From positions 26,302-90,301 of the forward strand of contig JAGRGH010000017.1 of the NCBI GenBank assembly GCA_020445605.1: 64,000 bases of DNA, in the 5' to 3' direction. The position numbers and the translations under genes are program-made. Below the pieces are notes generated by a model, which saw nothing but the letters and a program-made list of their open reading frames with translations, had not been told where the DNA came from and did not search any database. Positions 53,543 through 64,000 of this stretch are shown in pieces. The stretch comes from Chromatiales bacterium. Its GTDB lineage: Bacteria > Pseudomonadota > Gammaproteobacteria > JAGRGH01. Positions within the stretch are counted from its first letter, which is position 1, and each line of letters starts with the position of its first letter.

Positions 53543-55573
53543 ATGAACGACCGAACGCTCCGGATGCAGGCCGATTTCCAACCCGCCGGCGATCAGCCGG
53601 CGGCGATCGCGGCCCTGATCGCCGGCATCGACGACGGGCTTGCGGCCCAGACCCTGCTGGGCGTGACCGGCTCGGGCAAGACCTACACCATCGCCAACGT
53701 CATCGAGCGCCTGCAGCGCCCGGCGATGGTGCTCGCGCCGAACAAGACCCTGGCCGCCCAGCTCTACGGCGAGTTTCGCGAGTTCTTCCCGGACAACGCC
53801 GTCGAGTATTTCGTCTCGTACTACGACTACTACCAGCCCGAGGCCTACGTTCCGGCCAGCGACACCTATATCGAAAAGGACGCCTCGATCAACGAGCACA
53901 TCGAGCAGATGCGCCTGTCGGCGACCAAGGCCGTGCTCGAGCGCCGCGACGTGATCGTCGTTGCGACGGTTTCCAGCATCTACGGTCTGGGCGATCCGCA
54001 GGCCTACCTGTCGATGGTGCTGCACCTGGCCCGCGGGCACCGCATCGACCAGCGCGCGCTGCTGCGGCGTCTGGCCGAGCTTCAGTACACGCGCAACGAT
54101 GTTGAACTCGCACGCGCGACCTATCGCGTGCGCGGGGATGTGATCGACATCCATCCGGCGGAATCCGAACGCGAGGCCGTGCGCGTGGAGCTGTTCGACG
54201 ACGAGATCGAATCCATCGCGCTGTTCGATCCGCTGACCGGCGAGGTGCTGAACCGCGTTCCGCGCTACACGGTGTATCCAAAAAGCCATTACGTCACGCC
54301 GCGCGAGCGCGTGGTCGAGACCGTCGAGCAGATCAAGGTCGAACTCGTCGAGCGGCTCGCCCAGCTGCGCGAGGCGGGCAAACTCGTCGAGGCGCAGCGG
54401 CTGGAACAGCGCACGCGCTTCGATATCGAAATGATGGTGGAGCTGGGCTATTGCTCGGGCATCGAAAACTATTCGCGCTATCTGTCGGGGCGTTCCGCCG
54501 GGGAGCCGCCACCCACGCTGTTCGATTACCTGCCGCAGGATGCACTGCTCGTCATCGACGAGAGTCATGTGACGATTCCGCAGCTCGGCGGGATGTATCG
54601 CGGCGACCGTTCACGCAAGGAAACGCTGGTCGAATACGGCTTTCGTCTGCCGTCGGCGCTCGACAACCGCCCGTTGCGCTTTGACGAGTTCACCGCGCGC
54701 CAGCCGCAGACGGTGTTTGTCTCGGCGACACCCGGGCCGTACGAGGGCGAGCATGCCGGTGCGGTCGTCGAGCAGGTCGTGCGACCGACCGGCCTGGTCG
54801 ATCCGAAAGTCGAGATTCGCCCGGCGGCGACACAGGTCGACGATCTGCTGTCGGAGATACGCCATGTCGTCGCCAGCGGCGCGCGCGTGCTGGTGACGAC
54901 GCTCACCAAGCGCATGGCCGAGGACCTGACCGAATACCTGCACGAGCATGACGTGCGCGTGCGCTATCTGCATTCGGATATCGAGACCGTCGAGCGCGTC
55001 GAGATCATTCGCGATCTGCGACTCGGGGTGTTCGACGTGCTGGTCGGCATCAATCTCCTGCGCGAGGGTCTGGACATGCCAGAGGTTGCGCTGGTCGCAA
55101 TCCTCGATGCCGACAAGGAGGGGTTTTTGCGTTCCGAGCGTTCACTGATCCAGACCATCGGCCGCGCCGCACGCAATCTGCACGGCCGCGCGATCCTGTA
55201 TGCGGACAACATGACCGGCTCGATGCAGCGCGCGCTCGACGAAACCGAACGCCGCCGCAACCTGCAGCTGGATTTCAACCGCAAGCACGGCATCACACCA
55301 CGCGGCATCGAAAAGGCCGTCGCCGACATCATGGACGGCGCGCGTTCGCGTGGCGGCGGAGAACGTCTGGCCGCCGTGCGCGAGGCCGACGAGCGCTATG
55401 CTGCGATGCCGCCGGAAAAGCTTGCGAAGGAACTCGCGCGACTGGAAAAGCAGATGTACCAGCACGCGCGCAATCTCGAGTTCGAGCAGGCCGCGAAACT
55501 GCGCGATGAACTCGAGCGCATTCGCGGGGGGGCCCTAGCGGGGGATTTCGGCAGCCGCAGGCCCGGACGCTGA
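53543..55573 (+). CDS. uvrB: Excinuclease ABC subunit B
   Basis: This 676-aa DNA-damage recognition helicase of nucleotide excision repair has Walker [11 protein letters not shown] (about 38-47), beta-hairpin region [21 protein letters not shown], Walker B VIDESHVT, and helicase motifs [11 protein letters not shown] and [11 protein letters not shown]-terminal UVR motif ([20 protein letters not shown]) follows. Length is normal. No LexA box is obvious upstream. Confidence 0.97.
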   Translation: MNDRTLRMQADFQPAGDQPAAIAALIAGIDDGLAAQTLLGVTGSGKTYTIANVIERLQRPAMVLAPNKTLAAQLYGEFREFFPDNAVEYFVSYYDYYQPEAYVPASDTYIEKDASINEHIEQMRLSATKAVLERRDVIVVATVSSIYGLGDPQAYLSMVLHLARGHRIDQRALLRRLAELQYTRNDVELARATYRVRGDVIDIHPAESEREAVRVELFDDEIESIALFDPLTGEVLNRVPRYTVYPKSHYVTPRERVVETVEQIKVELVERLAQLREAGKLVEAQRLEQRTRFDIEMMVELGYCSGIENYSRYLSGRSAGEPPPTLFDYLPQDALLVIDESHVTIPQLGGMYRGDRSRKETLVEYGFRLPSALDNRPLRFDEFTARQPQTVFVSATPGPYEGEHAGAVVEQVVRPTGLVDPKVEIRPAATQVDDLLSEIRHVVASGARVLVTTLTKRMAEDLTEYLHEHDVRVRYLHSDIETVERVEIIRDLRLGVFDVLVGINLLREGLDMPEVALVAILDADKEGFLRSERSLIQTIGRAARNLHGRAILYADNMTGSMQRALDETERRRNLQLDFNRKHGITPRGIEKAVADIMDGARSRGGGERLAAVREADERYAAMPPEKLAKELARLEKQMYQHARNLEFEQAAKLRDELERIRGGALAGDFGSRRPGR

Positions 55574-55638
55574 ACCTGCTCTGTCGACGGCAGGCAATCG
55601 GGTAGACTGCGCGCGAATTTCAACAACCGGGTGCGACC

Positions 55639-56895
55639 ATGCGGGCACTGTTCAAGCTGATCAAATGGACCGTTCTTCTGGCGCCGGTCGTGGCGCTCGC
55701 GCTGGCGTGGTTCGCGCTGTCGGATACGCCCGTGATCGCCGAGCCCGCGCAGCTGTCGCACAAGGATGTCGCCCGCGCGCGCAACATCATCAAGGAGAAC
55801 GACCCGCGCGGCGTGCCTGAGGGTGCAGTGCGCTCCATTCGCGTCAGCGAGAAGGACGCGAACCTGTTCGCGAACCATCTGTTGCAGCGTTTCGACGGCG
55901 CCGCGAAATTGACCATCGAGCAGGGCAGGGTCCATGTCGTGGCCACGGCCAAGGTGCCGAAGCTGCCGGTGCGTCCCTATGTGAACCTGGAACTGGATGT
56001 CGTTGCGGATGGTCGCGCGGTGGACGTGCGCGGTCTGAAGGTCGGGTCAGTTCCCGTGCCAGACGTGCTTGCGGCCTGGCTTGCGCCGTATGCGTTCGAT
56101 GCGTTCGCCGGCGCCGGACGCGTCAAGCTTGCCGGCTCGGTCGTGCGCGAATGGACGCTGTCGCCGGGCTATGCCGATCTGCGTTACGTGTGGTCGAACG
56201 ATCTGCTCGATGCGGCGCGCGCAACCGTCGCCGCGCAGCTCGATGTCGATGCGCTGGCCGCCTATCACAATGCACTGGCCAGCCTGCAAGGGGAGGGCAT
56301 CGGCAGGCGCGGTGAGCTGACCCCGCTGCTCACCAGGATGTTTGCGGTGGCCGCTGACCGCAGCAGGACGACCGATCCCGTTGTCGAACACCGCGCCATG
56401 CTGGCCGTGCTGGCGGCCTGGGCGACCGGGCGCGGCATGGACAAACTGGTCGCGCCGGACCGGCAGACCGGCCGACCGAAGCCGTTCGCGCTGAAGCTCG
56501 ACAAACGTCTGGACTTCGGCCAGCACTTTCTGACCTCGGCCGCGCTGGTTGCGGCCGGCAGCGACACTGTTTCGGACGCGATCGGCCTGTACAAGGAGGT
56601 CGCCGACTCGAAACACGGCAGCGGCTTCAGCTTCACCGACCTCGCCGCGGATCGTGTCGGTACGCGGTTCGGTCAGCTTGCGACGGGCAGCCGCGACAGC
56701 GCAGTTGCGCTGCAGAAGGCGTTCGCGGCGGGGATGTCGGAGTCCGACTACTTTCCGCATGCCAGCGATCTGCCCCAGGGCATGACCGCCGAGCAGTTCG
56801 CGCAGCAGTACGGCGAGATCGGCAGCCCGGCCTATCGTGAGGTCGAGCGGGAGATCGAGCAGCGGATTTCTTCCTGCAAGCTGTATCGAGGTTGA
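55639..56895 (+). CDS. Membrane-anchored protein of unknown function
   Basis: This 418-aa protein has one N-terminal membrane helix (IKWTVLLAPVVALALAWFAL) and a periplasmic or cytoplasm-facing helical/beta body without a motif I recognise. It begins 65 nt after uvrB on the same strand. Its composition matches its neighbours, so it looks native. No function is proposed. Confidence 0.75.
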   Translation: MRALFKLIKWTVLLAPVVALALAWFALSDTPVIAEPAQLSHKDVARARNIIKENDPRGVPEGAVRSIRVSEKDANLFANHLLQRFDGAAKLTIEQGRVHVVATAKVPKLPVRPYVNLELDVVADGRAVDVRGLKVGSVPVPDVLAAWLAPYAFDAFAGAGRVKLAGSVVREWTLSPGYADLRYVWSNDLLDAARATVAAQLDVDALAAYHNALASLQGEGIGRRGELTPLLTRMFAVAADRSRTTDPVVEHRAMLAVLAAWATGRGMDKLVAPDRQTGRPKPFALKLDKRLDFGQHFLTSAALVAAGSDTVSDAIGLYKEVADSKHGSGFSFTDLAADRVGTRFGQLATGSRDSAVALQKAFAAGMSESDYFPHASDLPQGMTAEQFAQQYGEIGSPAYREVEREIEQRISSCKLYRG

Positions 56896-56934
56896 GGATT
56901 TTCGCGTCGGGAGCGGCCCGGCGCGTTAGGCAAA

Positions 56935-57090
56935 CTCTGAATTGTCAGAGTTTCCCGCAGCACATGGACGTGCTGCCATTTTCAACGGGTGTAACACGTT
57001 GAAAATGAAAGAAAACGAAAAATCGCACTTTTTCGGGCTCAAAGCTCTGGCAATCCGGGATGGATTGATCAGAGCTTCCTTGGATTCAGG
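56935..57090. repeat. Five consecutive hairpins, repeat copy 4
   Basis: Back-to-back palindromes are AACTCTGAATTGTCAGAGTT, GCAGCACATGGACGTGCTGC, one with arms CATTTTCAACG/CGTTGAAAATG, CGAAAAATCGCACTTTTTCG, and arms AAGCTCTG/CAGAGCTT. The third and fourth match the GTTGAAA and CGAAAA-CGC-TTTTCG modules of the repeats at 36,573 and 42,079. It lies between convergent genes. Confidence 0.6.
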
Positions 57091-57096
57091 AGCGGA

Positions 57097-58080
57097 CTAT
57101 CGGGATTGCGCCTGGTCGGGCCAGCCGATCACGGGAATCCTTGATGTAACGCTGGCCGGTAACGCGGCGAGCATCGTGATCAGCACGCCCACGCCGACCA
57201 TCCACATCGCGATCTTCGAGTACTTCGCGGTTTCCGCGCGCAGGCGTTCCAGCACTTCGTGCGCGGTTCCGCGATAGATCATCAGGTTCGGCCCAACACG
57301 CGGCTTCGTACCCGTCAGCGCATTGCCGGCCGCGTCATAGGTGCCGATCGCACAGACGTTCGTGTCGACCGGCAGGGATTCTTCCTGGATCGCGAGCAGA
57401 TCGGTGTCGCGCACGATGCCGGTCATCAGATAGTCCTCGTGCACCTCGTCGATGACCGAGTGCAGGACCTCCTGATGGCGCGACTCGCGTTCGCGCTGAC
57501 CGGCGTCCGGCGCAGTCAGGTCGAAGTTCTGCATCATGCGATTCGCCTTCGCCGACCACTCGCGCCCCTCGTGGGTATGCAGCAGGCTGTCGTCGAGCAC
57601 CGGAAAGGAGCGCAGTGCGAGTGAACGCCCGTTGCCCTCGATGCGCGAGGGCAGCAGGTGAAAACCCTGCGCGATGAACTGACGCGTGCCGCCGCTGCGG
57701 GTGGTCTTGCGCACGTTGCGCGTGACCGAGTAGCGGTACATGAGGCATGGTTCGTCGGTGAACGGCGCGATCATCGGCTCGCTGTCGGTGCGCACGATGC
57801 CCGCGAACGCGACGTGTTCACCGGCGACCATTGCCGGCGCATGATCTGAAAGCCACGGCCGCAGGAAGCGCAGGTTCAGCCAGTCGACAACAACGATATA
57901 GGTGAGTATCAGCCCGAGCACGAACGCGCTGCCGCCGACGAGTGCCAGCGTCAGGCCGATGCCGCCGGGGATGCGCGCATCGATGAATACGACCAACCCG
58001 ATCCAGCTGGCGAGCCCGATCGCCGCGATCGAGATATTCGCAATGAACCGCAGGTTACCGGTGAGCTTCGAGTGGTTCAT
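57097..58080 (-). CDS. GIDE-domain membrane protein (MULAN-like, no RING)
   Basis: This 327-aa protein has two N-terminal membrane helices (NISIAAIGLASWIGLVVFI; GGSAFVLGLILTYIVVVDWL) and a C-terminal helix (IAMWMVGVGVLITMLAALP). The central soluble region (VAFAGIVRTDSEPMIAPF, then CLMYRYSVTRNV) resembles the GIDE/BAM domain of MULAN-type E3 ligases. No RING finger is present, so ligase activity should not be assumed. The start at 58080 precedes the family-like region; an upstream start overlaps arsM. Confidence 0.6.
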   Translation of the reverse strand: MNHSKLTGNLRFIANISIAAIGLASWIGLVVFIDARIPGGIGLTLALVGGSAFVLGLILTYIVVVDWLNLRFLRPWLSDHAPAMVAGEHVAFAGIVRTDSEPMIAPFTDEPCLMYRYSVTRNVRKTTRSGGTRQFIAQGFHLLPSRIEGNGRSLALRSFPVLDDSLLHTHEGREWSAKANRMMQNFDLTAPDAGQRERESRHQEVLHSVIDEVHEDYLMTGIVRDTDLLAIQEESLPVDTNVCAIGTYDAAGNALTGTKPRVGPNLMIYRGTAHEVLERLRAETAKYSKIAMWMVGVGVLITMLAALPASVTSRIPVIGWPDQAQSR

Positions 58081-58108
58081 CGCGAAGCTGCCTGGTCGCG
58101 ATTGTGGC

Positions 58109-58957
58109 TCAGGGCCGGATGGCCTCGATGGTTGCGGAGATGACGTAATCCTCGATCCCCAGGCCCGGTGCCCAGTCCTGGATGAACGCGCGGGATTCAT
58201 CCTTCGGCGCGATGCGAATGTCCGCGAAACCCGCGGCCTGGAGCATCGTCCGCAACTCGTCCACGCTGGCGGCGCCCGCCATGCAACCCGCGTACAGCAG
58301 CGGGTCGTTTTTCAGATCGTCCGGCAGCTCGCCGCTTTTGACCACGTCCGAGATCGCCAGACGTCCGCCGCTGCGCAGCACACGAAACGCCTCCGCGAAC
58401 ACACGCGGCTTGTCCGGTGAGAGATTGATCACGCAGTTCGAGAGGATGCAGTCCACGCTGCGGTCTGCGACCGGCAGATGCTCGATTTCGCCGAGGCGGA
58501 ACTCGACCTGCGTGTAGCCGCCGCGTTCGGCGTTCGCACGTGCCTTCGAGACCATCTCCGGCGTCATGTCCACGCCGATCACATGGCCTTCGTCACCGAC
58601 CTCGGCCGCCGCCAGAAAGCAGTCGAAACCGCCGCCGCTGCCGAGATCGAGCACCGTCTCGCCGGGCCGCAACGCCGCGATGGCCTTCGGGTTGCCGCAG
58701 CCCAGTCCCATGTCCGCGCCGGCGGGCACCGCGGCGAGATCGGCCGAGCTGTAGCCGAGCCGCGTGGAAACGAGCTGGTTGATGCGGCCGTCCTCATCGA
58801 CGCCGCAGCAGCCGGTCGACACACCGCAGCCCTGACCGGCATCGCTGGCGGTGGCCACCTGTGCATAGCTGGTGCGTACCTGGCCGCGCAGGCGGTCGGC
58901 GTCCAGCGCGACGCTTGCGGTGTTCGCGGTGTCGCCACCGCAGCAGGAGTTAGCCAT
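58109..58957 (-). CDS. arsM: Arsenite methyltransferase
   Basis: This 282-aa enzyme methylates As(III) with SAM. Motif I is VLDLGSGGGFDCFLAA. Cys residues that bind arsenic are in the N-terminal Cys-rich part (NSCCGG, GCGVSTGCCG), in SNCVINLSPDK and in LLYAGCMAGA. No arsR, arsB or arsC gene is adjacent. The divergent neighbour is an ABC-F gene. Confidence 0.92.
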   Translation of the reverse strand: MANSCCGGDTANTASVALDADRLRGQVRTSYAQVATASDAGQGCGVSTGCCGVDEDGRINQLVSTRLGYSSADLAAVPAGADMGLGCGNPKAIAALRPGETVLDLGSGGGFDCFLAAAEVGDEGHVIGVDMTPEMVSKARANAERGGYTQVEFRLGEIEHLPVADRSVDCILSNCVINLSPDKPRVFAEAFRVLRSGGRLAISDVVKSGELPDDLKNDPLLYAGCMAGAASVDELRTMLQAAGFADIRIAPKDESRAFIQDWAPGLGIEDYVISATIEAIRP

Positions 58958-59075
58958 GCCGATCTCCGAATGACGGAGTTTCGATCATACCGAACGCCGA
59001 TCCGGGGCAGGTTTCGGCACGGCGGGGCGCGGGTTTCCGCTGGTTGAGCGAAACGCGTTCGCGGACAATAGCGCG

Positions 59076-60983
<1,908 letters not shown>

Positions 60984-61164
60984 GGCGGACACGGCGCCAA
61001 ATCCGGGTGCGTGCGCGGTTCGGGGATTCAGATTCTACGGGCTCCCGGGCCGCCGGTCGTACGCCGGCCACTCGACCGTACCGCTCTCGACCCCGTGGGG
61101 TCTGTTTGGCAACATCGCCGGGAGTCGGGTTGCCCGTCTGCCCGTCACCCGGAATCGCTTGCGC

Positions 61165-61491
61165 TCAGTGTGGCTGTCCGAGCCCGTTCGAGACCGGCGC
61201 TGCCGGCGCCCGGCGGATGGAGTTCGTTGTAGGGTCGCTGTTCTCTTCGCGCACCTGCTGAGTCGTCGGGGGGTTCTCGTTGTTGTACAGAACGCCGCGC
61301 TGTTCCTGGCCACTGCCCGTTTTCGGGATCTTGTGCCCCGGTGCAGCCTGTGGATTGGTCTTTGTCACCAGTTGCCTGTTTTGCAACGAGCGATTTACCG
61401 GCCCATCCGCGGATGCATCCGGCATGAACAGGGCAAAAGTCAGAACAGCCATGACGCTGGCGAGGGCGGTACCGATGCGGCAGGGTTTCAT
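61165..61491 (-). CDS. Small secreted protein, unknown
   Basis: This 108-aa protein has a signal peptide (MKPCRIGTALASVMAVLTFALF, cleavage near ASA-DG) and a polar, probably disordered body rich in Asn, Gln and Pro. It has no Cys in the mature part. A similar-sized secreted protein lies 119 nt upstream on the same strand, suggesting a small operon or paired exported proteins. No family is recognised. Confidence 0.55.
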   Translation of the reverse strand: MKPCRIGTALASVMAVLTFALFMPDASADGPVNRSLQNRQLVTKTNPQAAPGHKIPKTGSGQEQRGVLYNNENPPTTQQVREENSDPTTNSIRRAPAAPVSNGLGQPH

Positions 61492-61610
61492 AATGTTTGT
61501 TCACGTCTCGCGGAATGCAGGTCGACTCTGGGCTGGTTTCGAAAAATAGATCAGTTTTGGAATTTTGCGCCGGTTTCACGTTTTCCTTTGGCACCGAGTT
61601 CCGGAACCCG

Positions 61611-62024
61611 TCATTCGCATCCGGTCGGTTCTTCCGTCATCTGCCTGCCAAGGCAGTTGCCCGGTGTCGGCGCGGGTTTGCCGCCGCCGCGCGGCGGTTT
61701 TCCGCCACCGCTGCCGGACCCGCCGCCCGATGGTCGGCCCGGGCCGCAGGGTACTCCATTGCCGCAGTCTTCCGGTCCGGTCGGTTCTTCGGTCATGCCT
61801 ACGCGCGGCGGTCTGCCACCTAGGGGCTTGGCGACGCCGCGCTTGTCGTTCTTGGCCTTCACATCCGGCCGGACGGGCGCGGAAGCATTGTTCATCGCCA
61901 GCCGGACGAGCGGCGCTGATGCATCGTCGGTGGACCCGACGGGCGCTGCGTGAACCGCCAGCGCCGGAATCAGGTGGAGGGCCGTCACAAGCAAAGACCG
62001 CAGCATTGGTTGAATGATCCTCAT
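61611..62024 (-). CDS. Small secreted Gly/Pro-rich protein with repeated MTEEPTG motif
   Basis: This 137-aa protein has a signal peptide (MLRSLLVTALHLIPALAVHA). A basic middle (KAKNDKRGVAKPLGGRPPR) follows, then a copy of MTEEPTGPEDCG, a Gly/Ser/Pro-rich stretch with two Cys, and a second copy, MTEEPTGCE, at the very C-terminus. The duplicated motif with nearby Cys recalls exported precursor peptides, but no modifying enzyme is adjacent. Function unknown. Confidence 0.55.
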   Translation of the reverse strand: MRIIQPMLRSLLVTALHLIPALAVHAAPVGSTDDASAPLVRLAMNNASAPVRPDVKAKNDKRGVAKPLGGRPPRVGMTEEPTGPEDCGNGVPCGPGRPSGGGSGSGGGKPPRGGGKPAPTPGNCLGRQMTEEPTGCE

Positions 62025-62177
62025 GCGTTGGATGACCGACCCGTTCTTGCCAGAGCGCCACCGCGCCGTGCCGCGGGCAGCTCTTGATCTGTGAGAGTTG
62101 CTGCAAGCATACGATCGGACCCGCTGTTGCGCGAGCGAGTTGTTGAATTTCCCTTGTCAGTAACCCGCGGCCCTGGT

Positions 62178-62825
62178 TCAGCCGAGCGCCGTGGGGTGAC
62201 TGAAAATCTGTAGCACCGCCCGCGCGACCGCTTCGCCGAGCCTGCGCTGGCCTTGTGCATCGAGGTGCACGCCGTCCACCGGGCTGGGCTCGGTCACTTC
62301 GGCCGCGTCGAGAAAGGCGAGGCCGCGGTCCCCGGCCACGCTGCGATAGTGCCGGGCAAAGTCCAGTGCGTGCTCGGGTTTGCCGTGGCACATCAACGAC
62401 AACTCGTCGGAGAGCTTCCCGATGCGCGGCGGCGCGATCAGCAGGATGCGTGGCTCGCCGCCATCCGGGCCGGCCTCGCTGGCCTGCGCGAGCTTGCACA
62501 GGGTTTCGATCCCGCGCGCGGCGTCGTAGGCCGTCAGCTCGGGAAAGTGCAGCACATCGTTGGTGCCGAGCAGCAGGATCAACAGGTCAACCGGCGCGTG
62601 CGATTCCAGGATCGGCTGCAGCAGATCGGCACCGCTGCGGCCGGGGCGGAACGGTTCGTCGTGCACCGTGTAGCGACCCCGCAGACCCTCGGCGATCACC
62701 TCGTAATCCGGGCCCAGCGCCCGGGCCAGTACCGAGGGCCAGCGCTGATCGAGCGGCAGGCGCCCGAGGTTGCCCGGGATGTAGCCCCAGGTGATCGAAT
62801 CGCCATAGCAGAGAATGGTCTTCAT
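62178..62825 (-). CDS. SGNH/GDSL-family esterase
   Basis: This 215-aa protein has block I ILCYGDSITWGY with nucleophile Ser, block III LLLGTNDVLHF, and block V DGVHLDAQG with catalytic Asp/His. It has no signal peptide, so it is a cytosolic esterase/lipase of the arylesterase type. It starts within 4 nt of the cupin gene stop, so the two form an operon. Confidence 0.9.
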   Translation of the reverse strand: MKTILCYGDSITWGYIPGNLGRLPLDQRWPSVLARALGPDYEVIAEGLRGRYTVHDEPFRPGRSGADLLQPILESHAPVDLLILLLGTNDVLHFPELTAYDAARGIETLCKLAQASEAGPDGGEPRILLIAPPRIGKLSDELSLMCHGKPEHALDFARHYRSVAGDRGLAFLDAAEVTEPSPVDGVHLDAQGQRRLGEAVARAVLQIFSHPTALG

Positions 62826-63169
62826 CGGTGGTGCGGATCGCCGGGTTCGGCCGGAAAGTGTACGGCCAGCCATACCGTCGGCGGTGCGCTGCTGGTGTGG
62901 ATCACCCGGTGGCGCACATGCGCGGCGATGTCCACGTAAGCACCCACGTCGAGTTCGATCCGTTCTCCGGAGGCGTACTCGAGCACGGCGTTGCCTCGCA
63001 GCACGATGACCCACTCGCGATGGTCCTGGTCGTACCAGCCCGATTCGGGCGAGGTGTGTCCGCTGGAGACGATGCGCTCGATCGTGACGCCACGCCCCTG
63101 CGCGAGCGTCTCGAAGTGCTCGGTTTCAAGTGCCGGCGGGAGCGACGAAAAGAGGTTGCCTGCGATCAA
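62822..63169 (-). CDS. Cupin-domain protein
   Basis: This 115-aa single-domain cupin has motif 1-like HREWVIVLRGNAVLEYASGE and a degenerate motif 2-like region HVRHRVIHTS. Similar small cupins have no assigned substrate. It overlaps the esterase gene by 4 nt (ATGA-type coupling). Confidence 0.8.
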   Translation of the reverse strand: MIAGNLFSSLPPALETEHFETLAQGRGVTIERIVSSGHTSPESGWYDQDHREWVIVLRGNAVLEYASGERIELDVGAYVDIAAHVRHRVIHTSSAPPTVWLAVHFPAEPGDPHHR

Positions 63170-63204
63170 GGAGATTGGCTGTCGAAGGAGGGTGGACGTC
63201 TAAA

Positions 63205-63244
63205 AGGGCTCTGACCCCTTATACCTTATTAATTTCTGACCCCT
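63205..63244. repeat. Direct repeat of CTGACCCCTT, REP/RAYT-like
   Basis: Two copies of CTGACCCCTT, about 28 nt apart, lie in an AT-rich stretch (reverse strand AAGGGGTCAG). Repeats of the AAAGGGGTCAGA type often border REP-associated transposase elements in proteobacteria. No transposase is present here. Confidence 0.3.
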
Positions 63245-63634
63245 TTAATTTGAATTCACAAACCGGTCTACAATGCTTTCTATAGCCTCTATTAACTTTC
63301 TATTCTCCAAGCGGCCACCTACTACATCTGAATAACAATCAATAAATATTTTAGAGTACGCTGGATCAAATGTTGTCACGATTAGTATTTCTTTATTTCT
63401 AAAGGTGCGGTGGCCGAATTGGTCTCCTTGATTATCCGGTGGAGCTGTACCTGTTAATTGAAAGCCAATTTCTCCCAGCTTTTTAGATAACTCACTCTGA
63501 ATATCTATCAACCTTTTAACAGGTAGATTATTTCTCTCTATGTGGCATACATTGATTGGTGGGTTTGGCTTATATAATGTAGCAATTATAATTACCAGAG
63601 CGCTGATTATTAACAAATAAAAGAACCCCTTCAT
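63245..63634 (-). CDS. AT-rich small membrane-anchored protein, unknown
   Basis: This 129-aa protein has an N-terminal membrane anchor (FFYLLIISALVIIIATLY) and a soluble domain with two Cys. The base composition is far more AT-rich than the neighbouring genes, which suggests recent acquisition. It lies before an attC-like hairpin, so it may be a gene-cassette ORF in reverse orientation. No family is recognised. Confidence 0.55.
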   Translation of the reverse strand: MKGFFYLLIISALVIIIATLYKPNPPINVCHIERNNLPVKRLIDIQSELSKKLGEIGFQLTGTAPPDNQGDQFGHRTFRNKEILIVTTFDPAYSKIFIDCYSDVVGGRLENRKLIEAIESIVDRFVNSN

Positions 63635-63813
63635 CGGCCAAATCCTCTTGCCGGGTTTAGCTTTACTTCGCGTAAAAATGAAAGATCAGTAGTCCGCCAT
63701 AGTGCGGGTGCAGCCCAGTCGTTTAAACCCGGAGCTGCCCCAGTCCCCACCCCTGTTGTAACTATAAATAAATCATGAGACCGTCTTACTACTTGCCGGC
63801 CTTCTTTTACACA

Positions 63814-63875
63814 TAACGCCCCACATCAGCCGACCGAAAAGCGCGTAGCGTTTTTTGGGTCGGCTGGATGTGATT
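63814..63875 (+). other. attC-like imperfect hairpin
   Basis: After TAACGCC, arms CACATCAGCCGACC (63822-63835) and GGTCGGCTGGATGTG (63858-63872) pair with a single bulged G. An inner stem (AAAA, CGC/GCG, TTTT) closes on GTA. Bulged imperfect stems next to an AAC box are typical of integron attC sites; a plain terminator hairpin is the alternative. The expected right-hand GTT box is replaced by the intron start. Confidence 0.45.
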
Positions 63876-64000
63876 GTGTACGCCCGACATGGGCATGAAC
63901 TGATGGGGTGGAAGTCCCCTGTAGGAGTGCCTGGACTGACCATGATCGGTCAGTCGATAACTACTAGCCAACGGCAAGGGCAAACCCGCGAGGGGATGTC
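63876..64000 (+). mobile_element. Group II intron, 5' end (runs off the window)
   Basis: From 63876 the sequence reads GTGTACGCCCGACATGGGC, then GAACTGATGGGGTGGAAGTC and GGCAAGGGCAAACCC. This is the conserved 5' boundary and domain I of bacterial group II introns, from memory of the family. It starts directly after the attC-like hairpin, the known target type of class C introns. The reverse transcriptase ORF and the 3' end lie beyond 64,000. Confidence 0.7.

Noticed and set aside
63651..63734. Inverted repeat CCGGGTTTA / TAAACCCGG as an IS end pair
   Set aside because: The 9-bp arms are only about 64 bp apart, with no transposase or target duplication, so there is too little to call an element.

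Overview
The window is GC-rich chromosomal DNA with bacterial gene architecture. The set of rsxD-rsxG-rsxE-nth, TmcA (tRNA-Met cytidine acetyltransferase), UvrB, a YheS-type ABC-F protein, an FlhDC-family pair and a tetR/RND efflux operon points to a gammaproteobacterium. I cannot name the genus. Everything below was read from sequence; no database search was run.

Layout. (1) 1-12.9 kb: a complete type 1 BREX phage-defence operon, brxA-brxB-brxC-pglX-pglZ-brxL, with overlapping genes and a strong promoter directly at the first start codon. (2) 12.9-16.2 kb: a SPARTA locus (TIR-APAZ plus short Argonaute) whose Argonaute gene is interrupted by a ~300-nt element. (3) 16.2-18.9 kb: mobile-element debris, namely an FlhD/FlhC-family activator pair with a small HTH protein (SetCD/AcaCD-like context), an SRAP gene broken by one extra T, and the last codons of a type I hsdR gene. 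(4) 19.0-21.5 kb: one protein fusing E2-, E1- and JAB-like ubiquitin-system domains. (5) 21.6-26.6 kb: tetR, RND adaptor, RND pump and an outer-membrane channel gene cut off after ~55 codons by a second copy of the ~300-nt element. (6) 27.4-35.9 kb: an exopolysaccharide export/polymerisation operon (Wza-like, Wzc-like kinase, J-domain protein, TPR-type membrane protein, O-antigen-ligase-like polymerase, PHP phosphatase). (7) 35.9-38.8 kb, minus strand: a bufferin-type copper-peptide operon (Cys-repeat precursor, MNIO enzyme, DUF2063 partner, DoxX). (8) 39-63 kb: mostly core and housekeeping genes. (9) 63.2-64.0 kb: AT-rich DNA with a small membrane-anchored ORF, an attC-like hairpin and the 5' end of a group II intron that runs off the window.

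How the parts fit. The first 21 kb is a layered defence island: BREX (methylation-based exclusion), SPARTA (NADase-type abortive defence, probably disabled), an hsdR relic and a ubiquitin-like conjugation enzyme of the kind found in antiphage systems. Remnants of mobile DNA lie between the systems.

Two repeat families stand out. One is the pair of ~300-nt elements at about 14.87-15.18 kb and 26.59-26.88 kb. They share stem-loops with compensating base changes and look like a structured RNA or small mobile element (HEARO/omega-RNA is a hypothesis to test). The other is an intergenic repeat built of consecutive hairpins at 36.57, 42.08, 43.34 and 56.94 kb.
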